A stretch of DNA of 64,000 nucleotides from Enterovirga aerilata (GCF_013044135.1 NZ_JABEPP010000002.1:682001-746000); one strand, 5' to 3'; positions 9,235 to 17,557 are shown, counted from the stretch's first letter. The notes: generated by a model not told the origin, from the sequence alone. Translations and numbers: made by a program.

Positions 9235-10002
9235 TCAAGAGTGGTCCGGTACGAATGCGAGGTTCGGAGCCGACCCGACCTCCCGCACAGGTGCGTCGTA
9301 GAGGTTTTCGAGATGCGCTCGCGTCACCACCTCGGCTGCGGGCCCGTGCGCGAGGAGCCGGCCGGCCCGGAGCGTCGCGACCTCGTCCGCGACGCGCAAG
9401 GCGTGGTTCGGGTCGTGGGTCGTGAAGAGAACGGCGAGGCCGGCGCGCGTGAGAGACCTGATCTCCCCGAGCACCCGGCCCTGGTTGCCGAAATCGAGGC
9501 TGGCTGTCGGCTCGTCGAGGACGACGAGGCGCGGCTCCTGCGCCAGCGCGCGGGCGATCAGCACGAGTTGGCGCTCGCCTCCGGAGATCATGGTGTAGGG
9601 CCGCTCCGCGAGGCCGGTCAGGCCGAAGCGGTCGATGGCTCCTGCTGCGACCTCGCGGTCACGAGCGGACGGCTGGGTGAAGGGGCCGTGATGGGCGGTC
9701 CGCCCCATGAGGACGACATCCGCGACGGAGAACGCGAAGGTGCCGAGATGGACCTGCGGCACGTAGCCGATCAGCCGCGCCCGGTCCCGCACGGGCGTGC
9801 TGCCGAGCGGCCTGCCGTCTAGGAGCACCTCTCCGCCAAGCGGGGGGAGCAGCCCGAGCAGCGTCTTCAGCAGCGTGGTCTTGCCGCCGCCGTTCGGCCC
9901 CAGAAGGGCGAGCGCCCGGCCAGGCGTCAACGCGAGATCGACGTCTCGCCCGACCTCCCGGCCCGGATAGCCGAAGGCGAGCTGTCGCGCCTGGAGGATC
10001 AC
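9235..10002 (-). CDS. FecE/BtuD-type ABC transporter ATP-binding protein
   Basis: A 255-residue ATPase with Walker A (GPNGGGKTT, about residues 35-43), the signature SGGERQ and Walker B followed by DEPTASLD. It belongs to the vitamin B12/iron-siderophore class of importers. Its start overlaps the permease stop by 4 bases, so it is the last gene of the mop-binding protein-permease-ATPase operon. The same class includes the MolBCA molybdate/tungstate importer of Haemophilus influenzae; here Mo/W is favoured because of the Mop gene and the molybdoenzyme nearby. Confidence 0.92.
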   Translation of the reverse strand: MILQARQLAFGYPGREVGRDVDLALTPGRALALLGPNGGGKTTLLKTLLGLLPPLGGEVLLDGRPLGSTPVRDRARLIGYVPQVHLGTFAFSVADVVLMGRTAHHGPFTQPSARDREVAAGAIDRFGLTGLAERPYTMISGGERQLVLIARALAQEPRLVVLDEPTASLDFGNQGRVLGEIRSLTRAGLAVLFTTHDPNHALRVADEVATLRAGRLLAHGPAAEVVTRAHLENLYDAPVREVGSAPNLAFVPDHS

Positions 10003-11015
10003 GACCAGCCGCCCCGCATGCGCGCGAGAAGCGCGATGAAGAAGGGCGTCCCGATCACGGCCGTGAGGATGCCGAGGGGGATCTCCACCGAGGCGGCCGT
10101 GCGGGCGACGGTGTCGATGAGAAGAAGGTAGGCGCCGCCGAGGATGGCAGCCGTGGGAAGGAGGCGCGGAAAGCTCGGGCCGACGAGGAAGCGCGCGAGA
10201 TGCGGCACCACCAGCCCGACCCAGCCGACCACGCCCGATGCCGCGACGCTTGCCGAGGTCACGAGCGTCGCCGCCGCCACGATCGCTGCCCGCAGAGGGC
10301 CGGTCGCGACGCCGAGCGCACGCGCCTCCTCCTCGGGCAGCGACATCACGTTCATGCGCCAGCGCAGGAGCAGAAGGACCGCCGTGCCGCCGAGGATCGG
10401 GACAAGCAGGGTGAGGATGTCCGCCGGCGCGATCCCGGCGAGGCTGCCGAGCAGCCAGAATGTCATGGCCGGCAGTTGGTTGTAGGGATCGGCCAGGTAC
10501 TTGATCAGGCCGATCCCCGCCCCGAGCAGCGCGCCCACGACGACGCCGGTCAGGACCATGGTGAGAACCGTGTCACCGCCGCGGAGGCCGGAGCCGATCA
10601 CGTAGACGAGCCCGACGGCGAGGAGCCCACCCGCGAAACTGAGAAGCTCGATGCCGAGGATCGGCAGGGAGAAGAAGATGCCGATCACCGCGCCGAGTGC
10701 TGCGCCGGATGATGCGCCGAGGATGTCGGGCGAGACGAGCGGGTTCCGGAACAATCCCTGGAACGCCGTGCCGGCGCTGGCGAGCGCACTGCCGATCAGG
10801 ATCGCGGCGAGCACGCGCGGGCCCCGGATCTGCAGCACCACCGCTTCGCTCGCGGCGGGAAGGCCGGAGGGCGTGTTCGTCAGCCGGGCGACGAGGATGC
10901 GAAGGAGGTCACCCGGCGGCACTGGATAGCGTCCAAGCGAGAAGGCGAGCGCGATCCCGGCGAGCAGCAGAGCGAGCGCCAGCGCCGGGCCGAGAAGGGG
11001 CGAGCGGTGCTTCAT
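9999..11015 (-). CDS. FecCD-family ABC transporter permease
   Basis: A 338-residue polytopic inner membrane protein of the FecCD/BtuC family, which usually has about ten membrane helices. Recognisable family parts are the N-terminal helix, the FQGLFRNPLVSPDILGASSGAALGA type block, LTGVVVGALLGAG, and VASSGVVGWVGLVVPHLAR-like C-terminal EAA-loop region. It overlaps the binding protein gene by 4 bases upstream and the ATPase gene by 4 bases downstream. It would form a homodimeric channel for the imported metal oxyanion or chelate. Confidence 0.92.
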   Translation of the reverse strand: MKHRSPLLGPALALALLLAGIALAFSLGRYPVPPGDLLRILVARLTNTPSGLPAASEAVVLQIRGPRVLAAILIGSALASAGTAFQGLFRNPLVSPDILGASSGAALGAVIGIFFSLPILGIELLSFAGGLLAVGLVYVIGSGLRGGDTVLTMVLTGVVVGALLGAGIGLIKYLADPYNQLPAMTFWLLGSLAGIAPADILTLLVPILGGTAVLLLLRWRMNVMSLPEEEARALGVATGPLRAAIVAAATLVTSASVAASGVVGWVGLVVPHLARFLVGPSFPRLLPTAAILGGAYLLLIDTVARTAASVEIPLGILTAVIGTPFFIALLARMRGGWS

Positions 11016-12049
11016 CCGCGTCCGGCCAGAACCCGGGCGATCCCCTCGTCGGATGGCGTCACGTGATAGAAGAGCCGGTAGAACGCCCGCGTCTCGGCCA
11101 CGAGGTCCTCGGGAAAGAGCGCGGGATACAGGAGCTTGCCGAGCCAGATGAGCCCGATGAGGCGATTGACCGAGGGCGGGAAATCCACCCAGCCGAAGGG
11201 CAGCTTCGGCGACAGATGCACCCGCCCGTCGCGAACGGCCCTGACCGAGGCCCAGGCCGGATCCTGGCGGACGAAGGCCGCGAAGTCGCGGTCGATTGTG
11301 ACGATGACCTCCGGATCCCAGGCGAGGACCTGCTCGAGCGACACGGTCGCGAGCCCGCCGCCGGTCCCGCCGGCGACGTTCACGGCCCCGAGCATGTCGA
11401 GGCTCTCGACATTGATGGAGCCGCCGCGGCCGGTCTCAAGGCCGCGGGGTCCCCGGGCGTAGTACACGCGGGGGCGGCGGTCCGCCGGCACCGTCGCGAC
11501 CCGCTGCGCTATGTGGGCCAGCAGCGCTTCGGCATAGGTCGCCTTCTCCTCCGCGTCGCGTTCCCGGCCGAGGAGCCGGCCGAGCGTGCGATAGGTCTCG
11601 GCAGTCCGGGCGAGCGTGCCGTCGAGCAGCGCATAGGGGATGCCGGTCTGGCTCTGGACCCGCTCGGCCAGGGATACATAGGTCGGGCCGGTCGAGCCGA
11701 CGTCGATGATCAGATCGGGCTTTGCCGCGAGCACGGCTTCCAGGTTCGCGCTGTTGCTCCGGCCCGTTATGCGGCCGATCTCGGGCCGGCCCCCGACATC
11801 CGGCAGCAGGAACTCGCGCTCTTCCGCCCGGTTCGCGCGCGGCCAGCCGAGCAGCAGGTCGGGTGCGAGCGTGTAGAGCAGGATCGCGGCCGGCGGTCCG
11901 GCTGGAAAGACGCGCTTGATCGTAGCCGGCCGGGCTACGCTGCGCCGAGCGGCGTCCTCGACAGCGGTTTCGGCGGCTTCCCCACCGACGGCAGCTAGCG
12001 CGGACGCCAAGCCGCCGAGCACGATCCGGCGATCAGGAAACATCTTCAC
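11012..12049 (-). CDS. periplasmic substrate-binding protein of FecBCD-type ABC importer
   Basis: A 345-residue class III (helical backbone) binding protein. The N terminus, DRRIVLGGLASALAA, resembles a twin-arginine or Sec export signal. Family traits are AKPDLIIDVG, the TIDRDFAAF block and the conserved GWVDFPPSVNRLIGLIWLGK region seen in putative tungstate/molybdate and iron binding members. It begins 5 bases after the Mop-like gene stop, so the small molybdopterin-binding protein and this protein are coupled. That neighbour supports molybdate or tungstate as substrate over ferric siderophore or cobalamin, but the sequence alone does not settle it. Confidence 0.88.
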   Translation of the reverse strand: MKMFPDRRIVLGGLASALAAVGGEAAETAVEDAARRSVARPATIKRVFPAGPPAAILLYTLAPDLLLGWPRANRAEEREFLLPDVGGRPEIGRITGRSNSANLEAVLAAKPDLIIDVGSTGPTYVSLAERVQSQTGIPYALLDGTLARTAETYRTLGRLLGRERDAEEKATYAEALLAHIAQRVATVPADRRPRVYYARGPRGLETGRGGSINVESLDMLGAVNVAGGTGGGLATVSLEQVLAWDPEVIVTIDRDFAAFVRQDPAWASVRAVRDGRVHLSPKLPFGWVDFPPSVNRLIGLIWLGKLLYPALFPEDLVAETRAFYRLFYHVTPSDEGIARVLAGRG

Positions 12050-12053
12050 GGGC

Positions 12054-12260
12054 CTAGTCGACGCCCACCATGACGTCGGACGCCTTCACGACGGCATAGG
12101 CCCCCATCCCGACCTTAAGCCCGAGCTCATCGACGGACTCATTGGTGATCGCGGCCGTGACGATCGTGCCGTTCACGTCGATCCGGACATGGGCGGTGGT
12201 CTGGCCCTTCGTGACCTCGACGATCTTGCCCTTCAGCCTGTTGCGCGCGCTCAGCCTCAT
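12054..12260 (-). CDS. Mop-like TOBE-domain molybdate/tungstate-binding protein
   Basis: A 68-residue single TOBE/Mop domain (RLSARNRLKGKIVEV at the start, then ITNESVDELGL and AYAVVKASDVMVG). Molbindins of this size assemble into hexamers that store or buffer molybdate or tungstate in the cytoplasm. ATG 12260 was chosen over ATG 12272 because RLSARNxLKG is the usual beginning of the family and a GGAG lies upstream. It is the first gene of the transporter operon and is the main reason to assign that transporter to Mo/W. Confidence 0.9.
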   Translation of the reverse strand: MRLSARNRLKGKIVEVTKGQTTAHVRIDVNGTIVTAAITNESVDELGLKVGMGAYAVVKASDVMVGVD

Positions 12261-12628
12261 GACCCACTCCATCTCCGTCGGGGGATGTCACAACCCGCAG
12301 CTTGCAAGTTCAATAGGAACTCACGTGCATATCGCTGATCGCACGCGTTTGCCCGCTTTGGAGCCAAGCTCTTTGGGCCGGGACTGACCGGCTTGGGCGC
12401 AAACCCGAATGCCCGGTTCCGGGCACGCTGCCGCTCGCGGCTTACCGGAAGCCGCAAGCGGCATGGCGGTAACGGCGTGGGTGAAGCCAACACCGCCCGA
12501 ATAAGCCGGTCCGAGACCCGTTTTTGTGAAACGCGTTGCACGCTCGACGGATCAGGATGGGAGGTTCAGCGTCTTCAGATTGACCCGAAGGTTACTGCCG
12601 GGGCGCAGCCCACGGTCAATCGCACAGA
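12261..12628. other. intergenic region at the left boundary of the mobile segment
   Basis: No convincing gene is seen. The first 100 bases should contain the promoter of the leftward mop-transporter operon; I could not identify a ModE box or clear -35/-10 elements by eye. The middle holds a strong inverted repeat (separate entry). Base composition begins to fall towards the right, where the mobile segment starts. Confidence 0.5.
12430..12462. repeat. 33-base imperfect inverted repeat (hairpin)
   Basis: Arms GCCGCT-C-GCGGCTT (12430-12443) and AAGCCGC-A-AGCGGC (12449-12462) pair over 13 of 14 positions around a 5-base ACCGG loop. There is no T-run on either side, so it is not a classical terminator. 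It lies at the junction between the transporter operon and the mobile segment and may be a REP-like element. Confidence 0.55.
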
Positions 12629-13096
12629 TCAGGGATAGGCATCCCCCTTAGGAGCGCGATTGATCAGGATCACGTCATCGACGTCGCGGGGGTCGTCGAG
12701 CTTGCCGTACCCTATGACCCAGAATTTGTCGGGACCGACGTCGTAGTAAGTCTGCCATCTCTTGCGGAACCGCTGCCGATATCCGCGGCGTCGGATTTGC
12801 CGAGCGAAGCGACAGAAGGTCAGCCGATCCTCCTCTGCCACCTTCTCGATCAGGCAGTACCAGTGCGGGTACTGGGGCATCGTCCTAGCGAAGCGCCATG
12901 GGTTCCCGGCTACAAACGCCAGGATTTCCTCTTCGGTCAGCTCGGGAAAGCGGAGCTGCGCTCCAACGGCGACTTCCGCCGCTACCTCGACTTGCCGAAC
13001 CGTGATGCTGGGGTTCCTACCGGCCCCGTTCCATCGCTTCCGCGTCGTCTCCGCTTGCTCGGAAAGCGGACGGATCGATTGATCAGCGCGTTTCAC
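12629..13096 (-). CDS. hypothetical protein in mobile segment
   Basis: A 155-residue basic protein rich in Arg and aromatic residues in its second half (YPHWYCLIEK, FARQIRRRGYRQRFRKRWQTYYDVGPDKFWVIG). The C terminus carries an acidic DDPRDVDDVILINR stretch. I do not recognise a family. It lies alone between the transporter operon and the resolvase, transcribed leftward, within DNA that is less GC-rich than the flanks. The start codon is uncertain; several codons downstream could serve. Confidence 0.5.
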   Translation of the reverse strand: MKRADQSIRPLSEQAETTRKRWNGAGRNPSITVRQVEVAAEVAVGAQLRFPELTEEEILAFVAGNPWRFARTMPQYPHWYCLIEKVAEEDRLTFCRFARQIRRRGYRQRFRKRWQTYYDVGPDKFWVIGYGKLDDPRDVDDVILINRAPKGDAYP

Positions 13097-13326
13097 TCAA
13101 TTGCCCTTCGATCGCACCCGAGCAGTCAATGTAATCAGCGCCAAAATACAGTCTCAACACAAGCAAAATCAATACAAAATGATTTGTTGATCGCGATTAT
13201 TTTCACTCACGCCTAGAAGAGGGCCGGGCGCATTTAGACGACCCACGATACACGTCGCCCATCTACGTTCCTGCTTCAGCGCTCCCCGTGCTCGACGCTA
13301 GTTGAACGCGCTGCAATCTGACCAGA

Positions 13327-13881
13327 TCACGAACGGTCGGATTGCAGCACCCGGTGCACGGACGTCTTCCCAATCTTCAGCCGGCGCGCGATCTCAGATA
13401 GGCTGATACCTCCGGCGTGCAGCTCCGCAATCTGTTCTGCTTTGGCTCGCGCCGTCGGCTTGCGACCGCGGTATTTCCCTTCGGCTTTCGCCTTGGCAAT
13501 CCCTTCCCGCTGCCGCTCCAGCATCATCTCGCGCTCGAACTCGGCAACGCCTCCAAGCACATTCAGCATGAGCTTGCCCGTAGGGGTGTTTGTATCGATC
13601 CCCATGTTGACGATGCGGATGCCTACCCCCTTGGCTTGGAGCTTGCGGATGATGTCCCACATGTGTGGAACGGAACGGGCGAGACGGTCGAGCTTCGTCA
13701 CGACTAGCGTGTCGCCCTCGCGCGTGAACTCCAGAGCACGCTCCAGAGCCCTGCGCGGGCCAACCGAGCTCGCCTGCTCCTGGAATACCTTTTCGCAGCC
13801 GAGGACCTCAAGTTCCCTAAGCTGGGCCTCTAGGCCTGCCGCTTGCTCCAGAGTGCTTGTCCTTGCGTAACCAACGAGCAT
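13327..13881 (-). CDS. serine resolvase/invertase-family site-specific recombinase
   Basis: A 184-residue small serine recombinase. The nucleophile is S9 in GYARTST, followed by the family blocks VTKLDRLARSVPHM, GKLMLNVLGGVAEFERE and a C-terminal HTH (ISLSEIARRLKIGKTSVHRVL). The open frame extends to 13932, but ATG 13881 begins the conserved N terminus, and the extension would run through a res-like site. Tn3-type resolvases resolve cointegrates at res. No transposase gene is found in the window, so the recombinase may be what remains of a transposon or plasmid. Confidence 0.9.
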   Translation of the reverse strand: MLVGYARTSTLEQAAGLEAQLRELEVLGCEKVFQEQASSVGPRRALERALEFTREGDTLVVTKLDRLARSVPHMWDIIRKLQAKGVGIRIVNMGIDTNTPTGKLMLNVLGGVAEFEREMMLERQREGIAKAKAEGKYRGRKPTARAKAEQIAELHAGGISLSEIARRLKIGKTSVHRVLQSDRS

Positions 13882-13891
13882 TGTCTGAACC

Positions 13892-14007
13892 GTTCCATTA
13901 GGTCCATAGAACCTTAGGAACATCCGTTCCAAAATACAAGAACCATGTTATCGGAACAGCCTTGGGAGGGTGCTTCATCGTTCCGCTAGGCCAGGCTCTT
14001 TCGGAAC
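13892..14007. promoter_or_regulatory. three-subsite res-like recombination site
   Basis: Directly upstream of the resolvase are three consecutive units, each bounded by GTTCC at its left and GGAAC at its right end: 13892-13921 (30 bp), 13926-13957 (32 bp) and 13980-14007 (28 bp). This is the architecture of Tn3/gamma-delta res, where three inverted-repeat subsites of about 25-34 bp lie next to tnpR and the 28-bp crossover subsite is farthest from the gene. The 28-bp unit here is also the distal one. The ends were found by eye and binding is inferred. Confidence 0.65.
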
Positions 14008-14177
14008 ATGACGCAGCGGGGGGCACCTTCCTGGGGCGGAATGGAAAAGCCATAGTATCCGAGGAAATCAGAATACCTCGCCATTAATTCCGGCGACAAC
14101 GCCATTAGATCCATTTGGACTTCGGCGGGTCGCGGCATACGTCTCCGGCTGTCTTCGGACGAGCCTGGAGAGTTGTT

Positions 14178-14450
14178 ATGCCACCCAACCAAGCCAAGAT
14201 TGCACTGTCTATACGCGAGTTCTGTTTTTTAGCGTCTATTGGCCGGAGCCTTTTCTACGAAGAAGTCAAGGCTGGGCGGATCAACGTACTGAAGGTTGGC
14301 CGCAAGACCTTAATCCCAGCGACCGAACTCAATGCCTGGCTCCGGCGTCTCAGCGGCAACGAGGCCCACTCTGGGCCTGCCTCGCAACCCAACACGGACG
14401 CGCGCCCTTACCGGATACGCCCACGCCCCCAAGCCTTTGTTCCCTCTTAG
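14178..14450 (+). CDS. AlpA/excisionase-like helix-turn-helix protein
   Basis: A 90-residue protein whose first 60 residues form a MerR/excisionase-type winged HTH (LSIREFCFLASIGRSLFYEEVKAG, INVLKVGRKTLIPATELNAWLRRL). Such proteins bind DNA at phage or island attachment sites or activate an integrase. ATG 14178 has GGAGAG at 14167-14172; the frame is open further upstream without a better start. The Pro/Arg-rich tail is not part of the domain. It is divergent from the resolvase, which supports a mobile element context. Confidence 0.75.
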   Translation: MPPNQAKIALSIREFCFLASIGRSLFYEEVKAGRINVLKVGRKTLIPATELNAWLRRLSGNEAHSGPASQPNTDARPYRIRPRPQAFVPS

Positions 14451-14502
14451 CGAAACCTACCCTTTAGCCCCCCCCCAAGATCGATCCTCCGGAAGACCCG
14501 AT

Positions 14503-15285
14503 ATGTCCATCGAACCCAGCAAGAAGCGCGGCGGCTTTCAATCCGGCGCAGCTCATCCGAAACACGTCTCAGACGAGACGATATTCGCCAGGCTCCAGGC
14601 AGCCCAACCAGGCACATGGGAGGTGATAGGCACAGAGATCATCAGACGCTCGGGTTACCGCTACGTCCTGTGCCGTTGCTCCGCGACAGAGAGAGAGAAA
14701 CTAATCTCGGTGGACAACCTCCTCGCTGGCAAAACCCAGGGCAGCCGCGGCAAGACACTTTACTGCGAGAAGGGACAGAACATCGGGGAACGTTACGACG
14801 CAATCAAGCAACGTACCCGTAATCCGAATTGCCCCTCCTATCGGGACTATGGCGGTCGCGGGATCGAGCTTCGCTTCTCTTCGAGACGCTCATTCATTGA
14901 GTACGTTTTGAAAGAGCTGCCGGCTGAGAGCTACCGAGGGCTTCAGATTGATCGAGTGAATAATGACGGTCACTATGAGCCCGGCAATCTCCGGCTCGTT
15001 GATGCGACTGGCAATTTGACCAACACACGGAGGAACCGGCCAGTCCTGTACCGTGGGATCGAAGTAGTCCACTGGCACGTTTGGCACCTCATTGTCACCG
15101 ATGTCCCCGATTTCAGCTACGGTCGGGACTGGACCACGAAACTGCTGAGATCCGGCCTGACAGTCGACGAGCTGGTCGAACGTTCCCGGACGCGCGCAAG
15201 CGCCGGGGGCACGCCGCGGTACCAGGCGGACACTTGCATCGTGGATCGCTACCGGCACGAGAACGGGGCACTAGAACCTGGATAA
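14503..15285 (+). CDS. phage-type HNH endonuclease-like protein
   Basis: A 260-residue protein with a central module typical of a large family of phage and island HNH-like proteins: RYDAIKQRTRNPNCPSYRDYGGRGI, then FIEYVLKEL, LQIDRVNNDGHYEPGNLRLV and NLTNTRRNR. The N-terminal part contains a CRCS motif within a region that in relatives forms a small zinc or DNA-binding unit. The start at ATG 14503 follows GGAAG by 7 bases. The C-terminal 80 residues (VVHWHVWHL, WTTKLLRSGLTVDELV) resemble a DNA-binding tail. Cleavage activity is inferred from the family only. Confidence 0.65.
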   Translation: MSIEPSKKRGGFQSGAAHPKHVSDETIFARLQAAQPGTWEVIGTEIIRRSGYRYVLCRCSATEREKLISVDNLLAGKTQGSRGKTLYCEKGQNIGERYDAIKQRTRNPNCPSYRDYGGRGIELRFSSRRSFIEYVLKELPAESYRGLQIDRVNNDGHYEPGNLRLVDATGNLTNTRRNRPVLYRGIEVVHWHVWHLIVTDVPDFSYGRDWTTKLLRSGLTVDELVERSRTRASAGGTPRYQADTCIVDRYRHENGALEPG

Positions 15286-15311
15286 CGGGGGTTGCAATCC
15301 CGGCCTTCGCT

Positions 15312-16618
15312 TTGAAGCGATTTAGTTTGCGTGTGCTTGCATCTGCTTGGGCGAACTGGCCGTCGGACACGCCCATGGACACGGCGGCCGTAGCCGTGTG
15401 GATGTCGCCGTCGTTGCGATAGATGCCGAGCATGGTCGGGTCCATCGCCATCCAGGCAGCGATCCGCAGCTCGATCTGGGACAAGTCCGGCCGAGATGAT
15501 CTTGTGGCCCGGCCGCGCCTTGAAGACCTTGTTGTAGGACTTGGCGAACCGACCGCGCTTGGGGAAGTTCTGCCCGTTGGGCGCTTCCGAGGCCGAACGG
15601 AGGGTGACGACCGAGTGCAGCTTGTAGCTCGGATAGATCGCGCCGTCCGGGGCGATGTACTCCCAGAAGCCGTTCCCCTACTCGCGCGTGTCGACATACG
15701 TGCTCAGCAGCTTCTCGGCCTGGATGTATTCCTTGAGCGCCCGGCAGAACACGCCGTCATCGCCGGGCTCGTCGAAGAAATAGGGCAGGTGATCCTTGAC
15801 CGAGACGGAGGGGACACGCTGCCCCTTGTCCAGCTCCGCCGTGGACTTCGTGAAGACGCGGGGCTTCAGGCCGAAGCCGTCCTTCGGGAAGAGCACCTTC
15901 TGGAGGAAGGCGGGCCGGGTCAGGGACATATCTTCGCCGGCCGCGATGCACTCGCGCTTCACCTTCGGCGGGATGAGCCGCATGAGGGTGCGGTAGTTCT
16001 CGCGGATTTAGCGGGCGATCTCGACGCCCAGCGCGTCCAGGTGGTCCTGGTCGATCATGATCCCGTACCGCTCCGCCACGCGGGCGAAGGTCAGGAGCGC
16101 CGGGAACTGGATTTTGCGGTAGCACTGGTACTGCTTCTGGTCCCGGCGCAGGATCGGGTCGAGCGCCTTCGCCAGCCGGTACGTGGCATCCACGTCGCCG
16201 CCGCCGTAGTTCTTCATACCGGGCATGGTCAGCTCGCCCGTGAGCGGGTCAATTACGTCGTCCGGCGGGACGGACATCATGTCGTCCTTGTTGATCATCC
16301 GGTCGAACTCGTCGCTGTAGCCGGACATTTCGGGCACGTAGACCCGCACGCCGGTCGCCAGCATCTTGTCCATCATGTTCTCGTCGGCGAACGCGAGCAT
16401 GAGCTGGGTGTCGTGCATCCACCCCTGTAGCCGTTGTGCAGAAGTCTTGGCAGCTTCAGGAGCTTCTCAGGCTTGGGCGAACATACTACGACGAACTCCC
16501 GGCATGGACGTCGGAACCAGCCCGGTGCCGCTCCGGATACTCGCGGCCGCGATAAAGATGCGTTCGGGCCGCCCGGCATCTGATCGAACTGCGGGCAGCC
16601 CTGACACTTTCGGCTCAT
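15312..16618 (-). pseudogene. phage-type family A DNA polymerase, decayed remnant
   Basis: Reading leftward, fragments in several frames match a phage DNA polymerase I. A short N-terminal fragment (CQGCPQFDQMP, LLKLPRLLHNGY) is followed by 3'-5' exonuclease-like sequence from ATG 16418 (MHDTQLMLAFADE). A TAA at 16010-16008 interrupts the same frame, which then continues with MRLIPPKVKRE and LKEYIQAEKLLSTYVDTRE to a TAG at 15680-15678. The frame next gives GFWEYIAPDGAIYPSYKLHSVV, and a 1-base shift near 15490 leads to the polymerase motif DLSQIELRIAAW and GDIHTATAA. The gene stops at RFKAKA near 15312, before the rest of motif B and all of motif C. At least two nonsense codons, two frameshifts and a 3' truncation make it non-functional. 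Confidence 0.8.
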
Positions 16619-16723
16619 GGTCGTTCGCGCGGCTCGCCCGGCAACACGCGTTCAACGATCTGCGATCAGCCGACCACGAGTTGAGCGGCTCCGCGTGAGC
16701 GCCGCCAATCAAAGTCTCGGGCT

Positions 16724-17221
16724 TTAGCGAGACTTTGCTAGCTTCAGATATTCGGCTACGGCGGCCTGAGCGAGCCGGCCTCCAGCACCCAAGGCAGCGT
16801 CTCGGGCCTGCCGCACCCGTTCGTGAATGTCTCCCGGAAGCGACGCGACCGCCTGAACTGCCAGGTTCACCTCCGGCAGCGGAATTGAACCCGGTTGCAC
16901 AGCTTGGCACGGTTCAGGGCGCACCGGGGCGGACAGCCCGTCTTTCGCAATCTGCTCTGCGATCCACTCCGGGTACTTTTTGCGAAGACGATCCTGCGCT
17001 CTCCTCCTCTCGGCGTCGAGGTCCTCCTTGCTGGTGCCAGGTCCTACAGGCTCCTCGTCGAGCACGGCCCAGGCAGCCTCGCTGATCGAGGTGGATTGGC
17101 CCTCCGTCAGCAGAGAGCGCATTCCGAGGAGCCTTAGCTCGTCAGCCTTCGAGTGCTTGCCCGTAGCTTTAGGACGCCCTCGCTTCGCATTCTGTCGGGC
17201 CTGAGAGCTGGGCGACTTCAT
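16724..17221 (-). CDS. hypothetical protein beside tRNA-Glu
   Basis: A 165-residue protein with a basic N terminus (KRGRPKATGKHSKADELRLLGMRSLL) that resembles the N-terminal stretch of small DNA-binding or replication-accessory proteins from mobile elements, then a region rich in Arg/Asp/Glu (ERRRAQDRLRKKYPEW). I do not recognise a domain. ATG 17221 is preferred over the upstream in-frame start because it begins the charged, protein-like sequence. It is the last gene of the mobile segment before the tRNA-Glu gene and is transcribed leftward like the polymerase remnant. Confidence 0.45.
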   Translation of the reverse strand: MKSPSSQARQNAKRGRPKATGKHSKADELRLLGMRSLLTEGQSTSISEAAWAVLDEEPVGPGTSKEDLDAERRRAQDRLRKKYPEWIAEQIAKDGLSAPVRPEPCQAVQPGSIPLPEVNLAVQAVASLPGDIHERVRQARDAALGAGGRLAQAAVAEYLKLAKSR

Positions 17222-17282
17222 GAGAGAACTGGACACAAACGGGACACGGCTCGCCCTCACACCGCTAAGTGCTTGAGCTTGC

Positions 17283-17358
17283 TGGCGCGCCCAACGGGAC
17301 TCGAACCCGTGTTTTCGCCGTGAAAGGGCGACGTCCTGGACCGCTAGACGATGGGCGC
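17283..17358 (-). tRNA. tRNA-Glu (anticodon TTC)
   Basis: A complete cloverleaf on the minus strand with acceptor GCGCCCA paired to TGGGCGC, discriminator G and an encoded CCA at 17285-17283. The anticodon loop CCTTTCACG gives TTC and the T arm holds GGTTCGAGTCC. The 3' end faces the decayed mobile segment at 12.3-17.3 kb, which is the usual side for integration into a tRNA gene. I found no duplicate of the tRNA 3' end in the segment. Confidence 0.97.
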
Positions 17359-17557
17359 GGCGCTGCTTGCGCAGAGGGCGGACCTATAGAGCGCCCGCCG
17401 TCTCACGACAAGCTTGTGTCCGGGGTCAGGTCATATGGGACCGGGCGGCGCGGGACGGCGGGCCGGAGGGCGCGGCGTCGCATGGCGCATTCGCACGCCT
17501 TGTCCGTTGCCCGCGCTCCGTCTAGCGTCTGCCCGTGCGACCGTGACGAAGACAGGC

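Noticed and set aside
12257-12541. A 94-codon minus-strand frame upstream of mop
   Set aside because: Arg/Pro-rich, overlaps the mop start and the strong inverted repeat, and has no recognisable protein features.
13986-14138. A possible 50-codon minus-strand gene with GGAG upstream
   Set aside because: Its 3' end overlaps the outermost res-like subsite, it has no recognised relatives and its length is within chance; left out for lack of support.
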